From positions 4,588,001-4,652,000 of the forward strand of contig NZ_BIFS01000001.1 of NCBI RefSeq assembly GCF_003967555.1: a stretch of DNA of 64,000 bases. Direction: 5' to 3'. The notes under the pieces were generated by a model. That model was given only the letters and a program-made list of their open reading frames with translations, did no database searches and was not told the DNA's origin. Shown piece by piece: positions 52,885-61,805 of the stretch. Every line of letters starts with the position of its first letter. Position 1 is the first letter of the stretch. Source of the DNA: Dictyobacter kobayashii. GTDB lineage: Bacteria > Chloroflexota > Ktedonobacteria > Ktedonobacterales > Ktedonobacteraceae. The translations under genes and the position numbers were made by a program.

Positions 52885-52915
52885 TTTACCATACGGTAAA
52901 AATATATAAGAGAAT
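52870..52915. promoter_or_regulatory. 46-bp perfect palindromic operator over the paaA promoter
   Basis: Arms of 21 bases (52870-52890 and 52895-52915) are perfectly complementary around ATAC. The centre is TTTTTACC-ATAC-GGTAAAAA, and the outer part is ATTCTCTTATATA. It is longer than needed for one TetR dimer. It also can form a hairpin at the 5' end of the mRNA. Confidence 0.8.
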
Positions 52916-52969
52916 CGCTATAGCTCTCTTTTATTTATGTAGAGCTTTGGGTGAAGAGAGGTAGAGACC

Positions 52970-53911
52970 ATGACTCAGGAAAACGAAGACGCACGAGTAG
53001 TAGAATTTCGAGCCTACCTCGCGGCAGGAGGCAAAGTCGAAGCAACCGACTGGATGCCAGATGGCTACCGGCAGTCTTTAATCCGCTTTATAGAAATGCA
53101 CGCCAATTCTGAGCTCATGGGTGCCCTTCCTGAGCGCGACTGGATTATGCGTGCCCCCACTATTCATCGTAAGCTGGCCCTGACGGCTAAAATTCAGGAT
53201 GAAGTAGGGCATGCCGAGCTGTTGTACCGCCTGGTCGAAGACCTGGGAAAGCCGCGTAGCGCCTGCCTCGATGATCTGATCGCCGGTAAAGGTAAATTCC
53301 ACAATACGTTCCATTATGCTACGAAGAGTTGGGCCGATGTAGGCATTATTGCCTGGCTGGTCGATGCCGCCGCCATCGTCTCCCAGCATGCCTTGCGCGA
53401 TAGCAGTTATGCCCCGTATGCCCGCACCATGCAAAAAATCTGCTGGGAGGAATCCTTCCATATGATGCATGGCCGCGACATGATCATCACCATGATGAAC
53501 GGCACGAACGCACAGCGTGAAATGGTTCAGGAGGCCCTTAATCGCTGGTGGCCAGCCCTGATGGTGTTCCACGGACCCGCTACCCCGGCTGAAAAGGATA
53601 AAGACCTGCAATGGCGGATTAAGGCAAAGGCTAACGAGGAGCTGCGACAGGAGTTCCTGAATGTCCAGGTACCGCGCCTGCGCGAGGTTGGCCTGGTCCT
53701 TCCTGATCCTGAGCTGCGCTATGACGCCGAACAGGGTTGTTGGCTCTACAGTGAGCCCAATTGGGATGACCTGCGGGCGATTTCCCGTAATCAGGGCCCG
53801 GCCTCTGCGGAGCGCATCGGTTTTCGTCGTCTCTCCTACGAAGATGGTCAGTGGGTACGCGACGTAATGCACAAGCAACAGGCCGCGCTCAGAGCAGCCA
53901 ATATTGCATGA
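52970..53911 (+). CDS. paaA: Phenylacetyl-CoA epoxidase catalytic subunit PaaA
   Basis: The di-iron subunit that epoxidises phenylacetyl-CoA to the 1,2-epoxide. The 313 residues have the carboxylate-bridged iron ligands Glu48 (ANSELMG), Glu78-x2-His81 (QDEVGHAELLYRL), and the later EExxH (CWEESFHMMHGRDMI). Other family parts: GYRQSLIRFIEMHANSELMG and NRWWPALMVFHGPATPAEKD. GAAGAGAGGTAG precedes the ATG. It is the first gene of paaABCD-thiolase-hydratase. Confidence 0.95.
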   Translation: MTQENEDARVVEFRAYLAAGGKVEATDWMPDGYRQSLIRFIEMHANSELMGALPERDWIMRAPTIHRKLALTAKIQDEVGHAELLYRLVEDLGKPRSACLDDLIAGKGKFHNTFHYATKSWADVGIIAWLVDAAAIVSQHALRDSSYAPYARTMQKICWEESFHMMHGRDMIITMMNGTNAQREMVQEALNRWWPALMVFHGPATPAEKDKDLQWRIKAKANEELRQEFLNVQVPRLREVGLVLPDPELRYDAEQGCWLYSEPNWDDLRAISRNQGPASAERIGFRRLSYEDGQWVRDVMHKQQAALRAANIA

Positions 53912-53940
53912 CGTGCCTTTAATCATAATGGGTAAGGTGG

Positions 53941-54540
53941 ATGCCAATGACGGATAACACAGAAAGCCCTCTGCTTGCTACACTTGCAAGTTCTGTTGAC
54001 GAGGGTGAGGTTTTTGAGATCTTTCAACAGGGGCCACGCGATGCGTTTCCTCACCATGGCGGCAATCTGCGCGCCAGTGGTCGTGAGCTGGCCATACACT
54101 ACGCCAGAGAGTTCTATGGACGGCGCCAGGAAAGCCTGAAGCTCTGGATCATTCCTCGTGTTAGCTTACTTGAGATACGCTATGATCCGGCTCTGTCCGA
54201 GAATTCTCAGCCAGAACCGCAGCCAGCCTCGGTCGCTGCGCAACCAGTGACTTTTGAGGTCTTTGCCCAGCAGCAGCCAGCTCGTCCACTGATCTGGCTA
54301 CAGACCCTGACCGCCAACAATCAAGCTGCGGCACAGATAGAGGCATTAAACTTGTTGCGCGAAGGAGACGGAGCCTACTTGCGGCTCTGGCTCTGCCCGC
54401 TCGATGCTATCACTGTGCTGGATAATCCAGATTTGTTGCAGCCACCTATTGATCGTTCATATCGACGCCTCGATGGCTACGATATTCGTGAGAAATTACA
54501 GCTTGCCCGTCAACGTGTCAGGGCGCAAGAAGAGAGGTAG
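53941..54540 (+). CDS. paaB: PaaB-type subunit with two PaaB-like domains in tandem
   Basis: PaaB bridges and stabilises the PaaA-PaaC epoxidase core; it is normally about 95 residues. This one has 199. Domain 1 (about 20-75) reads VFEIFQQGPRDAFPHHGGNL..ALHYAREFYGRRQESLKLWIIPR. Domain 2 (about 103-160) reads TFEVFAQQQPARPLIWLQTL..ALNLLREGDGAYLRLWLCPL. Domain 2 lacks the HVG-type loop. A Pro/Gln/Glu linker joins them. AAGGTGG lies before the ATG. The position between paaA and paaC supports the call. Confidence 0.85.
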   Translation: MPMTDNTESPLLATLASSVDEGEVFEIFQQGPRDAFPHHGGNLRASGRELAIHYAREFYGRRQESLKLWIIPRVSLLEIRYDPALSENSQPEPQPASVAAQPVTFEVFAQQQPARPLIWLQTLTANNQAAAQIEALNLLREGDGAYLRLWLCPLDAITVLDNPDLLQPPIDRSYRRLDGYDIREKLQLARQRVRAQEER

Positions 54541-54545
54541 CACTG

Positions 54546-55361
54546 ATGGAAGAATTTACCGATGCGTCTATGGTACCGCTCGACCTGAAACAGCCCCTGA
54601 GCAATCTGTTGCTATCACTGGCCGATGATGAATTTATTCTCGGTTATTGGGATTCCGAATGGACCGGGGTGGCCCCAACACTGGAGGAGGATGTGGCCTG
54701 CAGCTCGATTGCGCAGGATGAGATCGGACATGCCAGGCTCTTCTATCAGGAAGTGGCTGCTTTGACCAACTCGACTCCAGATCAGATCGCTTATAATCGC
54801 AAGACGAGCGAGTATCGGCAGGTCCAGCTTGTTGAGCGCCATCGTGGTAACTGGGCTTTTACCTGTGCTCGCCGGATCTTCTATGAAGCCGCCGATCAAG
54901 TGCGCCTGGACAGTTTGCGTAACTCGACCTATCTACCGCTGGCGCAGGCTATTAGCAAAATTCAGCGTGAAGAGGTCTATCATCAAATGCATAGTAACGC
55001 CTGGCTGCAGCGCCTGGCGACTGGCACGCCCGAGTCCTATCAGTTATTGTCTGAGGCCTTGCAGCAGCTCTGGCCAGATGCGCTGGCACTTTTTGAGCCA
55101 TTTCCGGCCGAGGATATCTTGCAGACGGCCGGCATTTTACCTGACCCCTCAGCTACTTTAGAGCAACGTTGGCTGGGTACCATCGTCCCCTTATTTGAAC
55201 GCCTGCAGCTTCCGCTCCCAATTCAGAAGACGACTGATCTGTTTCAACCAACGGTAGTAGCGCGTTTAGGAGGGCGTCAGGGACAGCATACAGCAGACTT
55301 TACTGAACTCTGGGATCAGATGACGATGGTCTATCGATTGGACCCACAGGCGAGCTGGTAG
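54546..55361 (+). CDS. paaC: Phenylacetyl-CoA epoxidase structural subunit PaaC
   Basis: PaaC is the ferritin-like partner of PaaA, 271 residues. It keeps CSSIAQDEIGHARLFYQEVA and KIQREEVYHQMHSNAWLQRL. Family typical is also LADDEFILGYWDSEWTGVAP and NWAFTCARRIFYEAADQVRL. It starts five bases after the PaaB stop. Confidence 0.94.
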   Translation: MEEFTDASMVPLDLKQPLSNLLLSLADDEFILGYWDSEWTGVAPTLEEDVACSSIAQDEIGHARLFYQEVAALTNSTPDQIAYNRKTSEYRQVQLVERHRGNWAFTCARRIFYEAADQVRLDSLRNSTYLPLAQAISKIQREEVYHQMHSNAWLQRLATGTPESYQLLSEALQQLWPDALALFEPFPAEDILQTAGILPDPSATLEQRWLGTIVPLFERLQLPLPIQKTTDLFQPTVVARLGGRQGQHTADFTELWDQMTMVYRLDPQASW

Positions 55362-55381
55362 CTGCGGAAAGAGGGATCTAC

Positions 55382-55903
55382 ATGTCCGAGATAATTGCAC
55401 AATCAAGTAGTGATTCGCTTAATGAGCAGCAGGTATGGGAAGCTTTACAGCATGTACCAGATCCTGAGTTGCCTGCCATCTCGGTGGTAGACATGGGGAT
55501 TATCCGCCAGATCGAGATTGATGCAGCCCATTCGTCAATTCGCATAGTCATTACCCCGACCTTTGCTGGCTGTCCCGCTTTAAGCCAGATACGAGAGCAG
55601 ATTAAACAATGTCTGCTGGCATTCGTCTCTGATGTAGAGGTGGTTGTGTCGATGCAGCAACCCTGGACCAGCGATATGCTAAGCGAGGGCGCCAGGCAGA
55701 AGCTCAAAGGGGTAGGAATTGCCCCACCACCACATGTTGGGCGTGGCCCTTTGTTGCCGATGCTTACACAGCAGGCTTTGACCTGTCCCTACTGTGGTTC
55801 ACAGCAAACCGCGTTAGAAAATCCCTTTGGCCCCACACCATGTCGCGCCATCGCCTATTGTACACATTGCCATCAGCCATTCGAACAATTTAAACCGATT
55901 TAA
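55382..55903 (+). CDS. paaD: PaaD, MIP18-type Fe-S maturation factor of the epoxidase
   Basis: PaaD assists maturation of the epoxidase system. The 173 residues have a MIP18/DUF59 domain (VWEALQHVPDPELPAISVVD, MGIIRQIEIDAA, TPTFAGCPALSQIREQIKQC) and a C-terminal zinc ribbon (CPYCGSQQTALENPFGPTPC and CTHCHQPFEQFKP). The order and spacing with paaABC confirm it. No paaE reductase follows in the window, so electrons must come from elsewhere. Confidence 0.93.
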   Translation: MSEIIAQSSSDSLNEQQVWEALQHVPDPELPAISVVDMGIIRQIEIDAAHSSIRIVITPTFAGCPALSQIREQIKQCLLAFVSDVEVVVSMQQPWTSDMLSEGARQKLKGVGIAPPPHVGRGPLLPMLTQQALTCPYCGSQQTALENPFGPTPCRAIAYCTHCHQPFEQFKPI

Positions 55904-55943
55904 CAACGGAATAAGCCCACAATGTTGCGGGAAGGAGCAGTGT

Positions 55944-57146
55944 ATGTTGCAGGAGGCCGTAATTCTTTCGGCTGTTCGTACCCCGGTTGGACGCTATAAT
56001 GGGGTACTCAAAGATGTTCGCCCCGATGACCTCGGGGCGCTTGTTATTCATGAGGCCATTGCTCGGGCCAATATTTCTGCCGCTGAGATTGAGGATGTCG
56101 TGCTGGGTTGTGCTAACCAGGCTGGTGAGGACAATCGTAACGTTGCCCGTATGTCCCTCTTGCTTGCTGGCCTGCCGGTTACCGTCGCGGGTCAGACCGT
56201 CAATCGTCTCTGTGGCTCCGGCCTGCAGGCAGTCAATGATACCGCCCAGGCGATCTGGAGCGAACAGGGCGAGCTATTTGTGGCTGGTGGCGTGGAGAGC
56301 ATGACCCGGGCCCCTTTTGTGATGGGCAAGGCCGAGACCGCCTTTCCACGTGGCAACCTGACCATGTATGACACCACCATCGGCTGGCGCTTCACCAATC
56401 CACGCCTGGCCGAACTCCACCATCCATATAGCATGGGCGAGACGGCAGAGAATGTTGCCAGCAAGTATAACATTGCCAGGGCTGAGCAGGATGAGTTCGC
56501 GTTGCGCAGCCATCAACGGGCCGTTGCCGCTATCAACGAGGGGCGTTTTGCCGATGAACTGGTCAATGTGCAGGTGCCACAAAAAAAGGGTGAGCCGATC
56601 ACTGTTGAGCGCGATGAACATCCACGGGCCGATACCTCATTAGCAGCACTGGCTAAGCTCAAACCTGCCTTTAAAAAAGATGGGACCGTTACTGCCGGGA
56701 ACTCGGCAGGCATTAATGATGGGGCTGCCGCCCTGGTTCTATCCTCCCATGACTACGCCCGCGCCCATGGTCTCCAGCCGCTGGCACGCATTGTCACCAC
56801 CGCCGTTGCTGGTGTCGACCCTGCCTATATGGGACTGGGCCCAATCGCGGCTGCCCGTAAAGCCTTGCAGCGTGCTGGCTTGAGTATGGCTGCTATCGAC
56901 CTGGTTGAGTTGAATGAAGCCTTTGCATCTCAATCGATACAATGTATGCGTGAGCTAGAGATTCCAATTGACAGACTCAACGTTAATGGTGGAGCTATCG
57001 CCCTGGGGCATCCGCTGGGTGCATCCGGCGCGCGCATCCTGACGACGTTGTTGCATGAATTGCACCGCCGTGAAGGTCGCTATGGCCTTGCCTGTATGTG
57101 CATTGGGGTCGGTCAGGGTATCGCTACCATCATCGAGAGATTGTAA
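55944..57146 (+). CDS. Thiolase (acetyl-CoA acetyltransferase / 3-oxoadipyl-CoA thiolase, PaaJ-like)
   Basis: A 400-residue thiolase with acyl-enzyme Cys90 in VNRLCGSGLQAVND, NGGAIALGHPLGASGARI (catalytic His) and CMCIGVGQGIAT (second Cys). In the phenylacetate pathway PaaJ cleaves 3-oxoadipyl-CoA. The context favours that role, but family members with acetoacetyl-CoA activity look the same. The ATG at 55944 has AAGGAG upstream; an upstream in-frame start at 55827 is inside paaD and was rejected. Confidence 0.92.
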   Translation: MLQEAVILSAVRTPVGRYNGVLKDVRPDDLGALVIHEAIARANISAAEIEDVVLGCANQAGEDNRNVARMSLLLAGLPVTVAGQTVNRLCGSGLQAVNDTAQAIWSEQGELFVAGGVESMTRAPFVMGKAETAFPRGNLTMYDTTIGWRFTNPRLAELHHPYSMGETAENVASKYNIARAEQDEFALRSHQRAVAAINEGRFADELVNVQVPQKKGEPITVERDEHPRADTSLAALAKLKPAFKKDGTVTAGNSAGINDGAAALVLSSHDYARAHGLQPLARIVTTAVAGVDPAYMGLGPIAAARKALQRAGLSMAAIDLVELNEAFASQSIQCMRELEIPIDRLNVNGGAIALGHPLGASGARILTTLLHELHRREGRYGLACMCIGVGQGIATIIERL

Positions 57147-57191
57147 TACCGCTTGTTTAGCTGATTTATGTTACCAGGGAGAAGATTACAT

Positions 57192-57956
57192 ATGGTTATC
57201 ACCCAACACCAGGAAGCAGGTTTGCTGACACTGACATTAAATCGACCCGAGGCGCTCAATGCCATCACGACCGAGTTACTGGTAGAATTAGCGCATGCCC
57301 TTGAGAAGGCACAAGATCCGGCCATACGTGTGGTTCTGTTGGTGGGGGCCGGACGTGCCTTTTCAGTTGGCCAGGATCTCAAAGAGGTTCAGGTACGTAC
57401 CGAATCCTTTAAAGACCACTTGCGCCACTATAATCGTGTGATCAAGTTGCTGCAACAACTGGAAAAGCCTGTGCTGGTAGCCATCAATGGGGCGGCGGCC
57501 GGGGCCGGTTTCTCTTTGACATTGGCCTGTGATCTCCGCCTGGCCTCCGAAAATGCATTTTTCACCCCGGCCTTTAGTCGCATTGGACTGGTGCCTGACA
57601 GTGGTATGAGTTATTTTTTGCCACGCATGATCGGCTGGAACAAAGCCTTCGATCTAATGACCTTTTCTCCACGTATTACGGCTGAAGAGGCATTTGAACT
57701 GGGTATCGTTGATCGTATCTTCCCGGCCGAATCTTTCCAGAACGATGTGCGTGTCTTTGCCCAGCAGATGGCGCAAGGACCCACCCTGGCCATTGGCCTG
57801 ACAAAGCAGCTACTGCGCAGAAGCGCCAGCGCCACCCTGGAAGAAATGCTCGACTACGAAGCCGAAATGCAGGACCGTGCTGGCCAGAGCCAGGACCACC
57901 ATGAAGGCATCCAGGCCTTCCTTGAAAAGCGCCCTTCCCGCTTCACCGGAAATTAA
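57192..57956 (+). CDS. Enoyl-CoA hydratase/isomerase (PaaG/PaaF-like)
   Basis: A 254-residue crotonase. Parts: TLTLNRPEALNAITTELLVE, GRAFSVGQDLKEVQ (oxyanion hole), INGAAAGAGFSLTLACDLRL, and FTPAFSRIGLVPDSGMSYFL with the acidic residues used by isomerases of this group (PDSG). This matches PaaG (ring-epoxide isomerase) better than a plain hydratase, but PaaF cannot be excluded. GGGAGAAG lies about eight bases ahead of the ATG; the ATG at 57168 has none. Last gene of the operon. Confidence 0.88.
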   Translation: MVITQHQEAGLLTLTLNRPEALNAITTELLVELAHALEKAQDPAIRVVLLVGAGRAFSVGQDLKEVQVRTESFKDHLRHYNRVIKLLQQLEKPVLVAINGAAAGAGFSLTLACDLRLASENAFFTPAFSRIGLVPDSGMSYFLPRMIGWNKAFDLMTFSPRITAEEAFELGIVDRIFPAESFQNDVRVFAQQMAQGPTLAIGLTKQLLRRSASATLEEMLDYEAEMQDRAGQSQDHHEGIQAFLEKRPSRFTGN

Positions 57957-57972
57957 CCAGCATCATAGCTCG

Positions 57973-58138
57973 TGTTTGATTTGCATACGTTTTCGCACCT
58001 TCGGTGCTCAAAATTGTTTTATAGTGTGGTGTATAAAATGCGCACAGAGCATTTTATACACCACACTATAAAAACTGCTCGGGCGCGCCAGCGCACGTCC
58101 GCACTGGAGCGATGTGATTCCCATACCTATGGGAATCA
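57973..58138 (+). repeat. 166-bp structured repeat element, copy B
   Basis: The counterpart of the element at 16760-16924. The 25-bp stem is 58017-58041 with 58049-58073 and a seven-base loop, at the same 44-base offset from the conserved left end. The terminal hairpin GATTCCCAT/ATGGGAATC has a four-base loop rather than three. It lies between the convergent stops of the hydratase gene and the ABC exporter gene. Confidence 0.85.
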
Positions 58139-58149
58139 CACACATTTAG

Positions 58150-60078
58150 CTATTTAAATTGCGGCCTTGGAAGCTTCCTGTTCCTGGGCCACAGTATCCG
58201 GTGTGCCCCGGTAAACTGGCTATTGTACAGATCGGCATAGAAGCCATGCCGTGCCAGCAGTTCCTCATGGGTACCTTGCTCGATGATACTACCATGGTTC
58301 ATTACCAGGATCAGATCGGCATCCCGAATGGTTGAGAGCCGGTGAGCGATCACAAAGCTGGTGCGGCCATGCATCAGTTCGCTCATGGCTTTCTGGATGT
58401 AGATCTCGGTTCTGGTATCGACGCTACTGGTTGCCTCATCCAGGATCAGAATGGAAGGATTGGCCAGGATCGCGCGGGCGATGGTCAGCAATTGTTTCTG
58501 ACCCTGCGAGATATTGGTCGCCTCTTCGTTCAGGACGGTGTTGTAGCTGTCAGGTAGCGTACGGATAAAGTGGTCCGCGTGCGCGGCTTTAGCCGCCTGA
58601 ATGATTTCCTCTTCTGTTGCACCTTCACGACCATAGGCGATATTCTCACGAATGGTGCCGTTGAAGAGCCAGGTATCCTGTAGCACCATACCAAACATGC
58701 TGCGCAGATTGCCACGCTTCAGATCAGTAATATCTACGCCATCGACCAGGATATGGCCACCATTGAGCTCATAGAAGCGCATCAGCAGATTGACCAGTGT
58801 AGTCTTGCCGGCACCCGTCGGGCCCACAATGGCGATGGTCTGTCCCGGTTTGACATCGATGTTCATGTCTTCAATCAAAGGCACATCGGCTTTGTAGCCG
58901 AATTGAACGTGATTGAAGGCCACAGCACCCTGTGGCGCCTCGATAACTTTGGCCTCGACCGCCTCGGGTATCTCTTCTTGCTCATCCAGCAACTCAAAGA
59001 CACGCTCGGCAGAAGCGATGGTTGACTGAATGATATTGGCGATATTGGCCAGTTGCGTGATCGGCATTGTAAACTGGCGTGAATATTGAATAAAGGCCTG
59101 GATATCGCCAAGCTGGATCGCCTTCTGGGTGACCAGGATACCGCCGATGACACAGACAAACACATATCCCAGATTACCGATGAACATCATCAGTGGCATG
59201 ATGGTACCGGAGATAAATTGTGCTCGCCAGCCGGATTCATAGAGCTTATCATTTAAGTTATCGAATTCATCTATGGCACGCCGCTCAAAGCCGAAGGCCT
59301 TCACAATTTTATGACCAGTATACATTTCTTCGACATGGCCATTCAGATTGCCCAATGCTCGTTGCTGACCAACAAAGTGTTTCTGCGAGCGTTTGGCGAC
59401 GCCGATGGTTACAACCAGGCTGAGTGGGATCGTGATCAACGATACCAGCGTTAACAGCGGGCTGATGGTCAGCATCATAACGATAACACCGATAATAGTT
59501 ACCAGCGAAGTAATCAGCTGTGTCAGGCTCTGCTGCAAGGTACTGCTGATATTATCCATATCATTGACGGCCCGGCTCAGGATCTCTCCATGGGTGCGGG
59601 AGTCAAAGAATTTCAGCGGGAGGCGTGAGAGCTTCTCCTCGACCTGTTTGCGCAGATCGTATACGGTCCGCTGGGCCACGCTGGCCATAATATACTGCTG
59701 GATATAGCTGAAGACCGAGCTGATAATGTACAGGATGGCCAGGAATATCAGAATTTGCTCGATGGCGGCGAAATCTACACCCCCTCCTGGTACCCCTCGA
59801 TACTTTGCGATCAGACCATCGAACAACTTGGTCGTTGCCTGACCCAGAATTTTGGGGCTGAGGATGTTGAAAATCGTACTGATAATGGCAGCAATAAAGA
59901 CGGCCGCCAGCAGAAATTTATGTGGCATCAAATAGGCTGTTAGCCTTTTGAGCGTCCCTTTAAAATCTTTAGCCTTTTCAACCGGCATGCCTATGCCCAT
60001 ACCAGGTCGGCCGCCGGGGCCCATGCCCATGCCTCCCTGGGGTTGTTGAGGCCTTCTTGCTCCGCGTGCTTCGCTCAT
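58150..60078 (-). CDS. ABC exporter half-transporter (TM-NBD), subunit 2
   Basis: A multidrug-type ABC half-transporter, 642 residues, with a Gly/Met/Arg-rich N-terminal tail (GMGMGPGGRPGMGIGMPV), six membrane helices, and an NBD. Walker A is GPTGAGKTTLVN, the signature is ISQGQKQ rather than LSGGQ, and Walker B is LILDEATSSVD with the catalytic Glu. Its start overlaps the upstream stop (ATGA). With the next protein it should form a heterodimer in which one ATP site is degenerate. The substrate may be a drug or lipid, not known. Confidence 0.94.
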   Translation of the reverse strand: MSEARGARRPQQPQGGMGMGPGGRPGMGIGMPVEKAKDFKGTLKRLTAYLMPHKFLLAAVFIAAIISTIFNILSPKILGQATTKLFDGLIAKYRGVPGGGVDFAAIEQILIFLAILYIISSVFSYIQQYIMASVAQRTVYDLRKQVEEKLSRLPLKFFDSRTHGEILSRAVNDMDNISSTLQQSLTQLITSLVTIIGVIVMMLTISPLLTLVSLITIPLSLVVTIGVAKRSQKHFVGQQRALGNLNGHVEEMYTGHKIVKAFGFERRAIDEFDNLNDKLYESGWRAQFISGTIMPLMMFIGNLGYVFVCVIGGILVTQKAIQLGDIQAFIQYSRQFTMPITQLANIANIIQSTIASAERVFELLDEQEEIPEAVEAKVIEAPQGAVAFNHVQFGYKADVPLIEDMNIDVKPGQTIAIVGPTGAGKTTLVNLLMRFYELNGGHILVDGVDITDLKRGNLRSMFGMVLQDTWLFNGTIRENIAYGREGATEEEIIQAAKAAHADHFIRTLPDSYNTVLNEEATNISQGQKQLLTIARAILANPSILILDEATSSVDTRTEIYIQKAMSELMHGRTSFVIAHRLSTIRDADLILVMNHGSIIEQGTHEELLARHGFYADLYNSQFTGAHRILWPRNRKLPRPQFK

Positions 60079-61805
60079 GATGCGATCTCCTCCATCGAAA
60101 GCTGCGAGGATACGATTTCTCGATATACCGTGCTGGTTTTCATAAGTTCGCGATGATTGCCGATGCCGACGACTCTTCCCTCATCCAATACGACAATGCG
60201 ATCGGCGTCCATCACAGTGCTCACACGCTGAGCTACAATGAACACGGTTGAGGTCCGGGTCTCATTTTTGAGTGCTGCCCGCAATTTGGCGTCTGTCTTG
60301 AAGTCGAGGGCTGAGAAACTATCATCAAAGACGTAGATCTCAGGTTTCCTCACCAGGGCGCGTGCGATTGAAAGACGCTGTTTCTGTCCACCAGAAACAT
60401 TGTTGCCGCCCTGTGCGATGATAGAGTTAAAGCCATCTTTCATCTCAGAGATAAATTCAGTGGCCTGTGCTATGCGCGCGGCATACTCTACCTCTTCAAA
60501 CGAGGCCGTTTCTTTGCCATAGCGAATGTTTTCTTCGATCGTGCCTGAGAAGAGTACCGCTTTCTGTGGCACAAAGCCAATCTTTGAGCGTAGATGTTCC
60601 TGCGTCAATTCACGTAGATCTACGCCGTCGATCAAGATGGCACCATCATCGATATCGTAGAAGCGTGGCAGCAAGCCCACCAGGGTAGATTTACCTGCGC
60701 CAGTTCCACCGATGATCGCGGTCACTTCGCCCGGATTAGCCTTAAATGAGATATTGGAGAGTGCAGGCTGTTCGGCACCGGGATAACTGAAGGTGACATT
60801 GCGGAATTCGACATAGCCGCGCTGATCCTCCGCCAACTGAGGGTTGGAGGTATCCACAATTTCTGGATTGATCTCCAGCACTTCATTGATGCGCTCCGCT
60901 GAAGCCGAGGCACGTGGCAGCATCACAAACATCATCGAGACCATGATCAGCGAGAACATAATCTGCATAGCATATTGCAGGAACGCGATCAATGAGCCTA
61001 CCTGCATATCCCCGTTGTTGATGCGGATACTACCGAACCAGAAGATAGCAATCGAGGTAAAGTTTAAGAGCAGCATCATCATTGGCATCAAGGCCGCAAT
61101 GGTGCGGTTGACTTTAATGGCGGTGTCGGTGAGATCCAGATTTGCACGATCAAAGCGCTCTTCCTCAAGATTGATGCGATCAAATGAGCGAATGACACGC
61201 ACACCGGTCAGGCCTTCATCCAGCACTAGATTGAGCTTGTCGATCTTGCCCTGCATGATCTTGAAGAGCGGGATCGCTCGACCCGTGATGATCAGGATGG
61301 TGAGGATAATAATTGGAATAGAGGCCACAAACACCCAGGAGAGTTGCACATCCTGTGACAATGCCATAATAATGCCGCCGATACACATCATTGGCGCACT
61401 GATCATCATGCGCAACATGATAATCAAGACCTGTTGAACCTGGGTTGTATCATTGGTTGTGCGTGTAATCAACGAGGCCGTACCAACTTTATCAAACTCA
61501 TGCAGCGAAAATTGCTCCACGCGATTGAATATCCTGGCACGCACAATACGGCCAAAGCCAATCGCAGTCTTGGCCGAAAAGTAACTGGCCACGACTGTAC
61601 ATAGTGCGCCACCAACCGCGATCAGCAGCATGAAACCGCCCACACGTATGATGTAATTCGTATCTCCCTTTACGATACCTGTATCCACAATATCCGCCAT
61701 CAATGTTGGCAGATAGAGGTCGGAAAGGGATTGCAAAAGGACAAGGACCAGGATTATCGCCACATACCATCGATATGGCCTTAAAAATCTAAATAACTTG
61801 ATCAT
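60075..61805 (-). CDS. ABC exporter half-transporter (TM-NBD), subunit 1 with degenerate Walker B
   Basis: The partner half-transporter, 576 residues, six helices then NBD. Walker A is GGTGAGKSTLVG, the signature VSGGQKQR is canonical, and Walker B is YVFDDSFSALD, where the catalytic Glu is Asp. The first gene after marR, overlapping it by ATGA. The degenerate Walker B here and the altered signature in the partner face each other in one ATP site, as in BmrCD and TM287/288. Confidence 0.94.
   Translation of the reverse strand: MIKLFRFLRPYRWYVAIILVLVLLQSLSDLYLPTLMADIVDTGIVKGDTNYIIRVGGFMLLIAVGGALCTVVASYFSAKTAIGFGRIVRARIFNRVEQFSLHEFDKVGTASLITRTTNDTTQVQQVLIIMLRMMISAPMMCIGGIIMALSQDVQLSWVFVASIPIIILTILIITGRAIPLFKIMQGKIDKLNLVLDEGLTGVRVIRSFDRINLEEERFDRANLDLTDTAIKVNRTIAALMPMMMLLLNFTSIAIFWFGSIRINNGDMQVGSLIAFLQYAMQIMFSLIMVSMMFVMLPRASASAERINEVLEINPEIVDTSNPQLAEDQRGYVEFRNVTFSYPGAEQPALSNISFKANPGEVTAIIGGTGAGKSTLVGLLPRFYDIDDGAILIDGVDLRELTQEHLRSKIGFVPQKAVLFSGTIEENIRYGKETASFEEVEYAARIAQATEFISEMKDGFNSIIAQGGNNVSGGQKQRLSIARALVRKPEIYVFDDSFSALDFKTDAKLRAALKNETRTSTVFIVAQRVSTVMDADRIVVLDEGRVVGIGNHRELMKTSTVYREIVSSQLSMEEIAS

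Larger units (their letters stand above)
52636..52969. other. Intergenic region between tetR and paaA
   Basis: No gene. It holds a 56-bp direct repeat in two copies, then two operators and the paaA promoter. All are listed separately. The final stretch (52916-52969) is the paaA leader with a GAAGAGAGG ribosome region. Confidence 0.7.
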
